A stretch of DNA of 64,000 bases, taken from Sympetrum striolatum (lineage: Eukaryota > Arthropoda > Insecta > Odonata > Libellulidae). The stretch covers positions 20,762,562 through 20,826,561 of the forward strand of contig OX388347.1 in assembly GCA_947579665.1 (NCBI GenBank), given 5' to 3'. The first letter of the stretch is position 1; every line of letters starts with the position of its first letter. The notes under the pieces are model-generated. The model saw only the letters and a program-made list of their open reading frames with translations, did no database searches and had not been told where the DNA came from. Made by a program: the position numbers and the translations under genes. Shown piece by piece: positions 55,701 through 64,000 of the stretch.

Positions 55701-58700
55701 TGATTACGGGGAATTTTATACCCTGATGAACTGAGCTGAATCTTCACATTCTCATTATAAACAAAATATGACATAGAAATGTGTCTTGTTATTCAGTTAA
55801 AATTTTAGACACTCCGTCACCCTCAATGTTTATGTAATCCAAGTCCAACCAAGTTTCTGACCACTTCTGAACCTCCAACCTATACCCGCTAGGGCAATCC
55901 CAAGAAATATTGTTGTAGCAAATAAAAATAATTGTTTTTACCAAAGCTTGGCGGGCACTGTGAAAGGTCGTTTCGTGCACCTTGGTGCCCACTTGAACCA
56001 GGTTGAGTATCCCGGCCATAGAGGTCTTTGATGGCTTGTCGGATAAAGCCAACGATGATAGCTATTGAAGATTTTAAACCTCTAATTCATAAACAGTCAT
56101 GTTCCAAATTTTCTTTCTTTACATCTTTACTAGGATGAGATCCAGCCTCAACGTCTTCTCTTCCATCTAACCCATAAAGTTTCAAGGGCAAAGTAATGTT
56201 TTTTTTTTATGTTGTCAAATGGTACATTTGGTCTTACAATGAACTATGGGTCCCTGATCTATAGATTGTAGATCTGATGTATCTAGAGGATAAAGATTAT
56301 CCAAATGTTTGACAATTTTTTTATAGCAGGGTTTATTATCCCTTAAAAATATGATGTATCTTTTAATCATTCTTTTAGTTAATTTGCATGACACTTGTGC
56401 TTGCCCATTCTTTGCCATTTAACCGAAGGTTAGCATTTTCGAAACTGTCTACGATATGTTTTCACATTTACTTAATGCCAGTGGTGAAAATGAGTTACCC
56501 AACGCTATGCATGTGATTCTCATGAAACCCTTGCTTAGATATTAGCAGAGGCAATAAAAAAGGCCAAAGATATACACACAAATCAAAAAATTGAGAAGAA
56601 AGGTCTGATAAAGAAAGATGTAGTAGAGTGATGTGATTAACTTGGATGAGAAACAAGGAAATGGCAGATACTTTTGTGAGCAAGAAATTCTAGTTTTGCT
56701 TTTGGAAGGCTATGAGAGGCTCCTAAGTTTAGATGAGAGAGGTTGTAGCAACGAAGCTTTCTAACCATGTCCTGCATATTCCATGTTATGAAGTCCCTTC
56801 TCTTTGAAAAACCTTGAACTCTAACCTCTGCAGGTCGGAATTATTATAATGTTGTACTGCAATTGATAATAATAATATATAGTAAAAATGTATAGTACAA
56901 TATTTTATTGATATTATAAAAGGTCAAACCAGTTTCAAATTTGTTTGCTGAAAGCGGAATTTACACAATAATAAGGAACTTCAGTTCTTGCAGCATAATC
57001 TTTTCCAAATCCTTCTGACAGTAACCGATTGAGTAATTTATATCTAAATGACCATCATGACTAATTTATTGAGGATCAAAGTCAAGAAATAAACAAAACT
57101 AGCTGATTTGCACGAGATGAGGGATAGGAATGGTACTACCATATTAAAGTTACTTGTAGTAGTATTGTTAAAAATGCTTCATCAGCTTAGATAATTTTAT
57201 ACATTTGCTCCCACCAGCAATTGAACCCTGGATCATCCTGGATGTTAAAGAACAGAATCCTAATCAACAGAAATCAAAATCTTTTCACTAACCCACTCAA
57301 TTCGGATGCCTTAAACTCAAGGCATGGGTCCTGTTACGTTTGCTGGCCTATTGCAGATCCCAGCATTACGGGATGGATTCTCTCTTTTGCTCAGTGTCTT
57401 AGTACCTTTCTAGGCAGCAGTGAAAGCAGTTAGTTTGTAGTTTATGAATTTTTGCAGCATTTGTGGATTATGCATTGAATGTTTTTTGGAATACAATCAT
57501 GATAAATTTAATTTTAAAAAATTGATTCTCTTCTTATTTTTACTTTGATAGCTTATTCCTTTACTACGGTACAGTACAAAAACAAATTCCTGTATTGCAG
57601 GGTTGCATAACCGAATTCCCTCCAGCCACTGACGACTTGAATTCAAGGCATGTCTAAAATTTGGTTTGAAAAGGATAAATTTTTCTGTAAATGATTCAAA
57701 ATAGTTTTAAAATATTAAAATAATTGAAATTTATAACTTAACATAAAAAAGATTTTGTATCCATTCTACTGTGTATTTGCTAAATATACAGTAGCTTTGA
57801 GTGGATAAATCAATTAAAAAAAAAATAGTGAAATATTCTGCCACTGAATACAGGAACTTCATTATTTTGATATACATATAGGCTATAGACAATATATTTA
57901 AAGGAAAAAATACATCAATGTTACATTATTGCAGTGTAACCAAACTCCAGAAGCAGTTACAATGCCTTTAAGATCAACTGAAATTCTAGATATATCCTTA
58001 ACCTCCTCAGTCCTGATGTAGCATATATGCTACATGCGGTCTTTATTTATTTCTAGCGCTATCATCGTTTGTAGCGCGAGGTGACCGGGTGTATTATCTG
58101 CTCTACAGTGTGCGTTTCGTGATTTTGCTTCATTTTTTTTTCCACGCTGCAATTGATTATCAGCACTAATTATAAGAGACACGTGTTTTTACATCTCGCC
58201 ATGGCAAGAAGAATGGATTTTAATTATTGTGATTATTATAATAAATACAAAAAATATATTAATAATTACAAAGTATTTTGTACCTCTTTGTTATTTTCCT
58301 CTTAAAAACCTACCTATTATTGACCTAAGATCGTACATACACAAATAAATGTCCTGCTTGAGTCCTAATGTAGCATATATGCTACATGCTGTAAAATGTA
58401 AATGGGCTTATTCATAATTTTATTTTGCAATATTTTGCATGATTTAAACCAATAACTACTCAATAATCGAAAAAAAAATAAATAAAATTGTTCACTCAAT
58501 TGTTGGGACTGAGGAGGTTAAGGAATACTGTAATGAAGAAAATGCCTACTTGCATACTTGCAACACATCCTTTCCAAATTCAAATAGAGAAATCAAATTG
58601 AATAATCCACAAACCCTTCAGGGAACTACAAATAAAGCAAGTTATCATGATGAATAAATTAAATTGAGAAAAATTTAACTCTCTATATTTGAAAGGATTC

Positions 58701-61700
58701 CACCACAGAAAAGTTTCAGCAGTCACTTACATAAAATCTCACACTTCTTTCTCACCGAGAAATTTAATCATTCTGCTATGTGGACCACTACATTCTCATT
58801 TCTCTCTACTTCAATTGCAATTTATAATTTCCAGTTAATAAATAGGGTTTTCTAATTCAACCCACAAACACAAAATTTATGTTTACCTAACAATGGAAAA
58901 GAACATAGAGTTCCAGAGGTTCCCAGATAAGGATCATTGTTTTTGTATAGGTGGTAAAGCTTGATTCATTGAACTTCTTGATAATGAATGATAATGATCT
59001 TGAACTCAGATAATTAGAATAATAATTAAAAACACTGCACTATTTAGCAAATTAAGTTTCTGTTCCTAAATGATCCCTTCAAAGAATATAACAAACAATT
59101 ACTGAAAATTGCAGTGATGTAAGTGAAATGAAAATATTTTATGTTAATACAACTGTAATACCACATGTAATAATAGTGATCATACATGGAATGAATTGCT
59201 AAATAGCTTTATGAGCATTTTAAACAATAAATTGAATGCTGCTATCTCCATCTTGATGGTAATCATCAGCATCTTAGTTACTAGTTACTAAGTTTACTTT
59301 GAATTTTGGTTCCTGTTTATTTTTATGAAAATCACAAAAAATTTTAAATATTGAGGAAAGCACTTCTATTTGAAATATTGCTTCCTGCATTTAATCATAA
59401 TTTCATTCCCCCAAAAAATAAACTGAATGCTTGAGACCGATTTTGTTCACATAAATTCTGAAAATAAATGGGGTAATTATAAATGTGTCATTATAATATG
59501 TTTCTGAAATGTATTATCAGAGGCTCTTTCAATCAACATTGAAACAACTAATGTAAAGGTATAAACATAACTGATGGGATGAAATTTAAACATTTCACAA
59601 GAAAGCGTATTATTGTGCTAGAGAAAAATAAACCAAAAAAGGTAATCTGTGATAAAATAATTACTGAGATTGAAAGAAGAATAAAAAGCAAGGTTAAGGA
59701 AAGAAGAATAATGAAAAGGAATGTTGATCATTGTGCTAAGAAGGAATACCTAAGTTTGATTATAAACAGACAGAGTTATGGTTAAGAATTTTGAGGGGAA
59801 GGATAGCTTGGATGCATGCAGGACACCAATATTTGATGATGGTTTACTTTTAGGAAAGTTGAGTTTTAAGTTTACAAGTTTTCTGAAAGTGCAGAACATA
59901 ACCTTTTTCAACACCAGTGGGCCATGAAAAGAAAACCTTCTCCAACTACCATTTTCCTTTTCCTTTCCCCAACTTCAGTGATATACAACAAAAGTTTCCA
60001 CTACCTTCTAAATAGCATATCCCATGATTAGTGGAATTCACCAACTGGGAGACAGTCAAATTATAAGCAATATAAATTGAAACGACATACGCTAAAAGCT
60101 TGAAACCCAGAGGAGGTGAAGATCCATTAGAGGAGAGCATTAGTGAAAGAAGAAGGGTGTGCAATAATATATTTGAACATATATTATTTAATATGTGGCT
60201 GAACTTTTAGGTACTAGGTAGGGAATTCAAGTTCAAGTATTGAGCATTAAAAATCTTATTGCATTTACTCTACTAAAAATTTCTGCAGACAATGAGTGAC
60301 AAAGACGAGTTTGAACACCAATAAGTGTAGGTCCCCATAGACTTTCAGCCCTTCTCCCTTTCATCCATTCATCTCCTTTGAATGTCTTGTTTTTAATTAG
60401 TTAACAATACAACAACAACTACTACTAAATTCATTATGTTTCAGTTGGAGCTGAAGGAAATATTTTGCTTCCTTAGGATGTACTAATGAAAACAAAACTG
60501 AAAATGCTATGCTTATAAAGATGAAAGTATTTTCCATTCTCTAATTAAATAACCAGTCTTGATGTGCAAGTTGCCCAACATTGGACATCATTAACATCTA
60601 TATACACCTGACTATCATAATGATATTGAATAAAAGAAAATCACTAAGGAATAGAGATGAGAATGGAAATATGTATGCTGCAGTTGGCCTTAGAAAAATG
60701 ATAAGGATATACACCAAAATTCCCATGGAAAAGAAGTAGTGAGCTAAGAAATATATTCTACTTAAAGTAAAAATGCTGGATAAGTATAGTATCTGATGCT
60801 TCAGAGTAAATGTCCACATTAAATGAACTTGGAAAATCATAGTAGTACCTACACATGGCATTACAAAAATGTGTAGAGAAGCTTCATACAGAATTTTATA
60901 TCTAATATTTTTAAAACATCAAACAGGCAATGTACAAAGCATTACTCTTCAGACAATTTTTTTAATAAAACTATAAATTTTACCTGTGTTTCAATTTGTA
61001 ACTGTACTATTTAAAAGGAGTTATAAATGTCAGTAACTGTGGGAACATAAATAAATATATAGTTAGATAAAAAGAATAAAAATAATTACTATAGGAATTC
61101 AAAATTTACTGAGTAGTTATAGGAATGTTTACTGTGGATGAATAAACAAGGAAGAAATTAAGAAATAATGAAGGAATCACATTGCAAAAGTAATCATAAT
61201 AAATTGGGGAATTAAATCTTTAATTCAGGGAATTATCTTGTTTTAAAAATTGACTATGATCCTATCATTGACTCGATGTTGGCTTTAATTCCCAATGACT
61301 TTTTAAGTGTTAATATGAAGCTCTGTTTCATAAAGGAGGTTTGAGGAGTATGTCAGGAAAAGAATGGAAGAGGTTGAGATAGCCAGGAGAAGGAAAAGAA
61401 GCAGGCCCAAGCTCAGGTGGAGAGACAAAGTGAATGTGAAGGAGAAAGGCTGGACATGGGAGGATGCCTTCAGCCATATGGGCTGGAGAAGATTCCCTTT
61501 TATAAGTCAGTTGTTTTGATTTTTGTCCTTTATTTCTAATTTAAAGTTGTAGAAGAAATGAAACCTGAAAGGGTTATTATTGAACTTTACATGCATTTGT
61601 TATGGAAATACATCTCAGAATGTTAGGTTCTTAAAAAGTAACCTATCATCTGTTTGGGGGAGTGATTCAATAATGTGCAAAGCTTAAGAATTGTGTAAAT

Positions 61701-63304
61701 TCTTGTTTTGTTGATAAGTTCAAAGAAGGTGAAATCTTCTTTAAATTATGCCCTATGCCCAAGGGTTAGATGTAAGAAGAAACTTGATAGTTACAATCTC
61801 GTACAATTGAAGATGCTTTATCATTATTATGAGATCATACATATTTACAAGCTTCCTTAACGAGACATCAATTAAATAGGACCTCTTTAATTCTCTAGCA
61901 TTTATAAATGCCATGAGCAAGGTGGGATTCTTAAGTTTCAAAGCTGGGATTAAAATCTAATCTCAAACACCCCAAACAAATTCCTCAGAAATAGAAAAAA
62001 AAGAATGTCTGGAGTTCTTTTATTGAAGCAGTGCTCCACCTTAATCTGTAATTTATAAATAAGTATCTTCAAATATATTACCCATAAATTATAAGTTTTT
62101 TATTAAATCTGCTATTGCAAGAAGAAAACGTCATTGGAAAACAGATTGTAAAAAAGAGGTTTGAGGAAAAATATTATAAATTATTCTTGGTTGGAGTGAT
62201 TAAATGATCTAGCTTATTATTATTTGGCAACTGAATTAGGAAAAAAATATCAAGGAATAACCAAAGTTTAGCAAAATGGTAGAGTTCAACACAAATAAAT
62301 AATTGATTTGGAATTTAACATTACAGTCAAAACTGAATTCAATTCAAAACATTGGAGTTCAATTATATAAATATAAAAACAATACTTTCTATGACATTTA
62401 CCTGATATCTGTTCATTGTATACAAAATGACGGACAGAGGAATAGAGGCACCAACCATGGCATGTGTTGATGGCATACCGTATTCTAAAGCCCATTTTTT
62501 CTGAAGGCGGTACACTGGTGGACTTGATGGTCGAGGCCATCTGACAATGTCCTTAATACCTTGACCTGATTAGAATAAGTTACAAAAAAATTGCCTATAA
62601 ATGAGACTTGATAAAGATTACTAGCACTTTAGCAGTAATTTTACAGATAAGATAATTCTACTGATAATTACCTATGTACATAATTATGGCCCAAACTAAT
62701 ACAACTCTTCGCCCTACTGCACCATCAATATTCCAAAACCAGAAGGGTATGAAAGAAGCGTAAAAAATTTCATCTCCCAAGGCGGTGCCCAAACAAAATA
62801 GATAATACCAGAATTTGTTTGTCACCACATACTCGTTAGATTCTGTATCAGATTCCGAGGATGGCCCATCCGCTACAAAATTTGAATCTTCACTGTCTTC
62901 ATATTTATCACCTTTCATTGACTTGTATGTATTATCGGGAGAGGGAAGATTTTGACAATTGGATTCTACCTGCAAAGAAGAAGGTATATGTGTTTACAAA
63001 TAAATTTCTTCATCAGTTATATTAGATATCACTTAACAATACTTACATGCGGACTTAAATCTTCAATTCTATCACTAAGGGCAATTTCCTTTGATTTTTC
63101 GCAATGATGTAACCTCCTTAATGTTCCTTTATTTTCAAATTTCTGAGATGAACTTTCTGAGGTCGATGTATACTCACTGGAATTTTCTTCATTTACTGTT
63201 AACTTTTGCGGCTTCACACCAAAATACATTTGAATATTAAGAACCAAAGCAGGTTCTTTAAGCTTCTCAACAACTTCCCAAAACTTTTTCTGAAGTACTT
63301 CCAT
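49288..63304 (-). CDS. SGPP: Sphingosine-1-phosphate phosphatase (SGPP1/SGPP2 family), six coding exons, complete
   Basis: The gene encodes an integral ER-membrane lipid phosphatase of the PAP2/LPP fold. The family dephosphorylates sphingosine-1-phosphate to sphingosine and so controls the S1P/ceramide balance. Coding exons on the minus strand are 63304-63047, 62969-62672, 62565-62402, 52297-52208, 52022-51850 and 49702-49288. They join in frame to about 465 codons, close to the length of vertebrate SGPP proteins. Motif 1 is KDIVRWPRP (K190, R197, P198). Motif 2 is GMPSTHAM (PSTH 217-220). Motif 3 is SRLYLGMHSVLD (S260, R261, H267, D271), split between exons 4 and 5. H267 is the expected nucleophile, and D271 and H220 the helpers. 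About eight or nine hydrophobic segments follow an acidic, serine-rich N-terminus (about residues 90-125). Every splice border is GT-AG. The start codon context is TTTACAATGG. Family assignment is confident; SGPP1 versus SGPP2 cannot be decided. All motifs are intact, so the gene is probably functional. Confidence 0.93.
49703..51849 (-). other. SGPP intron 5, no gene seen
   Basis: This 2.1-kb intron is AT-rich and CG-poor. I found no open frame with coding character and no clear mobile element in it. Confidence 0.8.
51850..52022 (-). CDS. SGPP: SGPP coding exon 5 (end of motif 3, membrane helices)
   Basis: This exon encodes residues 271-327 plus two bases of codon 328. The acceptor is TTATTCAATAG and the donor AAG/GTATGA. 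The first residue, D271, completes SRxxxxxHxxxD. Two strongly hydrophobic helices follow, then a hydrophilic loop ending SPSGDRWTPT. That loop pairs with RGDTTVVLG in exon 6, matching the WSPS/GDT-type loop usual in the family. Confidence 0.92.
52208..52297 (-). CDS. SGPP: SGPP coding exon 4 (first half of phosphatase motif 3)
   Basis: This exon has exactly 30 codons (residues 241-270), phase 0 at both ends. The acceptor is TTTTGTTGCAG and the donor GTAAGTG. It encodes one hydrophobic membrane helix followed by CISRLYLGMHSVL, which holds the S-R pair and the nucleophilic histidine of motif 3. It is too short to stand out as an ORF. Confidence 0.92.
53191..53304. repeat. Two-copy tandem duplication, 57-bp unit
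   Basis: Copy 1 is 53191-53247 and copy 2 is 53248-53304. Both share CTCACT, GTTAATCCTCTGAATC and GATATCTTGAGAT and differ at only a few positions. The duplication sits just left of the longer diverged array and may belong to it. Confidence 0.85.
53390..54650. repeat. Diverged tandem array with tRNA B-box-like sequences (SINE-like)
   Basis: At least three diverged copies share TGTCGAACCCA (at 53461, 53783 and 54050), GATATCAT, AAATGGC and GGATCGAACCA, with spacings of about 322 and 267 bp. On the minus strand the conserved cores read GGGTTCGACACC and GGTTCGATCCC. These fit the RNA polymerase III B-box consensus GGTTCGANNCC. A fourth weaker relative (TTGAACCCATGACA) lies near 54565. The array is either duplicated tRNA-derived SINEs or a satellite that grew from one. 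No A box was confirmed. Confidence 0.6.
56215..56418 (-). pseudogene. pogo/Tigger-type transposase relic
   Basis: The open frame encodes YIIFLRDNKPC followed, about 20 residues later, by LQSIDQGPI. Tigger/pogo DDE transposases have a hydrophobic strand with a DN pair (second catalytic Asp) and then an LQPLDQG-like block with the third Asp. The order and spacing here are compressed, suggesting internal loss. The fragment has no DNA-binding domain and stops at both ends. The open frame at 56052-55789, which ends in a W-rich stretch, may be part of the same decayed element, but I could not establish that. Confidence 0.55.
57215..57300. repeat. Possible tRNA-derived SINE fragment
   Basis: CAATTGAACCCTGGATC followed by GTTAAAGAACAGAATCC resembles the reverse complement of the T-arm-to-anticodon part of a tRNA. 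The equivalent block near 54565-54615 (AATTGAACCCATGACACTG, then GTTAGAAGTC) has a similar layout. No cloverleaf can be closed, so it is not called as a tRNA gene. Confidence 0.25.
58002..58517. mobile_element. Non-autonomous piggyBac-like element (MITE), 516 bp
   Basis: The element is flanked on both sides by TTAA (57998-58001 and 58518-58521), the piggyBac target duplication. It has a perfect 12-bp terminal inverted repeat, CCTCCTCAGTCC / GGACTGAGGAGG. Inside, two near-identical direct copies of a stretch starting GTCCTRATG each contain the perfect palindrome ATGTAGCATATATGCTACAT (58016-58035 and 58368-58387). No transposase frame is present. The left third is rich in CG compared with the surrounding intron, which fits a recent insertion. 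Confidence 0.75.
61334..61519 (+). pseudogene. C-terminal fragment of a LINE endonuclease/reverse transcriptase
   Basis: An open frame of 61 codons without a usable start encodes RRRKRSRPKLRWRDKV, then GWTWEDA and MGWRRF. This is the well-known tail of RTE/Jockey-type LINE proteins (GRPxxRWxDxV ... W ... A ... RxxWRRL). It lies opposite in strand to SGPP within its intron. It contains no CG, so it is probably old. Upstream reverse transcriptase sequence was not recognised, as expected for a 5'-truncated copy. Confidence 0.65.
62402..62565 (-). CDS. SGPP: SGPP coding exon 3 (phosphatase motifs 1 and 2)
   Basis: This exon encodes residues 187-240. The acceptor is TTCTAATCAG and the donor GTAAATG. 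It contains KDIVRWPRPSSPP (motif 1) and EYGMPSTHAM (motif 2, with the catalytic-site histidine). Its true frame differs from the longest open frame across this stretch, so a simple ORF search misses it. Confidence 0.92.
62672..62969 (-). CDS. SGPP: SGPP coding exon 2
   Basis: This exon encodes residues 87-185 plus one base of codon 186. The acceptor is TTTGCAG and the donor GTAATT. After an acidic, serine-rich stretch (DSEDSNFVADGPSSESDTES) it encodes the first two membrane segments. These contain the family signatures LGDEIFY and PFWFWNID, then VWAIIMYIG, which leads straight into motif 1 in the next exon. Confidence 0.9.
63047..63304 (-). CDS. SGPP: SGPP coding exon 1 (start codon)
   Basis: This exon encodes residues 1-86, beginning MEVLQKKFWEVVEKLKEP. 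It is the cytosolic N-terminal region, with a Ser/Thr/Glu-rich middle that is probably disordered. The exon ends in phase 0 after the codon CAT, at a strong donor (GTAAGTA on the minus strand). No earlier in-frame ATG with a better context was seen. Confidence 0.85.
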
Positions 63305-64000
63305 TGTAAATTTATTAAAAACCGAGGATATTGTGTTAAGGAAAACCTACGAACATATTACTTTTACAAGAGAAATTTGATATTACATTTCTTTAATTCT
63401 AATCGCACTTTCCAAAATAAAATTCATACTCAATCTCACACGGCTGAATGACTCAATAAGAAAACTTAAGCCTAGATGAATCATTTTTTTAATTCGGCTT
63501 TTTCATCTCGTCAAACCATCCATACTGCTGCATAAAACTGACTACCGAATGGCGTTCTGCTTATGTTGGGTTGGTGCGATTGCGTAAGATTGCCATATGA
63601 ATATCTATACATTAAATATTAGCTATTAACGGGAGCAATACACCGACTGAGTTCAACAACATGCATGACATGTTTCCAAATAAAATATATATCTAATGAC
63701 GAGAAGCTATTCCTTGAACGATGTAGCACATGCCATAAATACACAAAAGATTAAATCCGTCTTAATAACTTTATCTAGAAAGTGACTTAATAATGATAAA
63801 ATAAATCTTCAATCGGAGTACATGAGTTCACTGAACTTGTACTACGTTACTATGCTTTGAAACGGAATTTGTTTGATTCCGAACGCAACTGAGAGAATCT
63901 TTAATAGCTTCAGGTGCTAATGAAAAATCATTAATAATAATTTCCCAGTTAACGTATTCATTAATCACATTCCTTAGATTCATAGCTGGCATAAATTTTG
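63305..64000. other. SGPP 5' flank / promoter region
   Basis: CG dinucleotides reappear from about 63400, marking the upstream edge of the CG-poor gene body. Transcription probably starts between about 63310 and 63550 on the minus strand. No TATA box or other core element can be named with confidence. No gene was recognised to the window end. Confidence 0.4.

Larger units (their letters stand above)
52298..62401 (-). other. SGPP intron 3 (about 10.1 kb), repeat-filled
   Basis: This large intron lies between the exons carrying phosphatase motifs 2 and 3. It contains a 57-bp tandem duplication (53191-53304), a diverged tandem array (53390-54650), a Tigger relic (56215-56418), a piggyBac-like element (58002-58517) and a LINE C-terminal fragment (61334-61519). 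Outside these it is AT-rich and nearly free of CG. No nested gene was recognised. Confidence 0.85.

Noticed and set aside
59579..59785. Lys/Arg-rich 68-codon frame in the SGPP intron
   Set aside because: The composition follows from A-rich sequence. No transposase or other family blocks seen.
62286..62540. 84-codon minus-strand frame across SGPP exon 3
   Set aside because: It is in the wrong frame. The true exon is read one base off and carries motifs 1 and 2.

Overview
The window reads as nuclear DNA from an animal, most likely an insect. It is AT-rich, genes are split by introns with GT-AG borders, and there are relics of LINE, pogo/Tigger, piggyBac-like and Tc1-like elements. Two protein-coding genes can be supported, both on the minus strand. 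I see no operons, CRISPR array, rRNA gene, confident tRNA gene or prokaryote-like system.

Right part (about 49.0-63.4 kb): a complete gene for a sphingosine-1-phosphate phosphatase (SGPP family). It has six coding exons, 63304 down to 49288, encoding about 465 residues. All five introns have GT-AG borders and every exon joins in frame. The three lipid-phosphatase motifs are intact: KxxxxxxRP, PSTH and SRxxxxxHxxxD. One intron of about 10 kb holds a diverged tandem array with tRNA B-box-like sequences, a Tigger transposase relic, a 516-bp piggyBac-like non-autonomous element and the C-terminal end of a LINE.

Left and middle part (about 13.1-31.3 kb, perhaps up to 46.5 kb): the 5' half of an Akap200/MARCKS-like gene. 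A coding exon at 31219-31049 begins with an N-myristoylation signal. It is separated by a 17.6-kb intron from an exon at 13399-13106 carrying an Ala/Glu-rich stretch and a MARCKS-type basic effector domain. A possible alternative start exon lies at 15910-15887, and a possible promoter with non-coding exon at about 46.47-46.93 kb. The 3' exons were not found and may lie left of the window. Most of 1-13 kb and 32-47 kb is intron or intergenic sequence with old repeats. It also holds one orphan exon-like open frame (42576-42356), several short GC-rich patches and small inverted or tandem repeats.

The most notable large-scale pattern is base composition. The SGPP gene body (about 47.9-63.4 kb) is almost empty of CG dinucleotides, while the Akap200 region and flanks are CG-rich. 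This is the pattern expected if the first gene body is methylated in the germline and the second is not. Recently inserted elements stand out inside the CG-poor gene because they still carry CG. The two genes have no obvious pathway link. Both products act at membranes: one removes phosphate from sphingosine-1-phosphate in the ER, the other scaffolds kinases and actin at the plasma membrane. I found no convincing new biological system.
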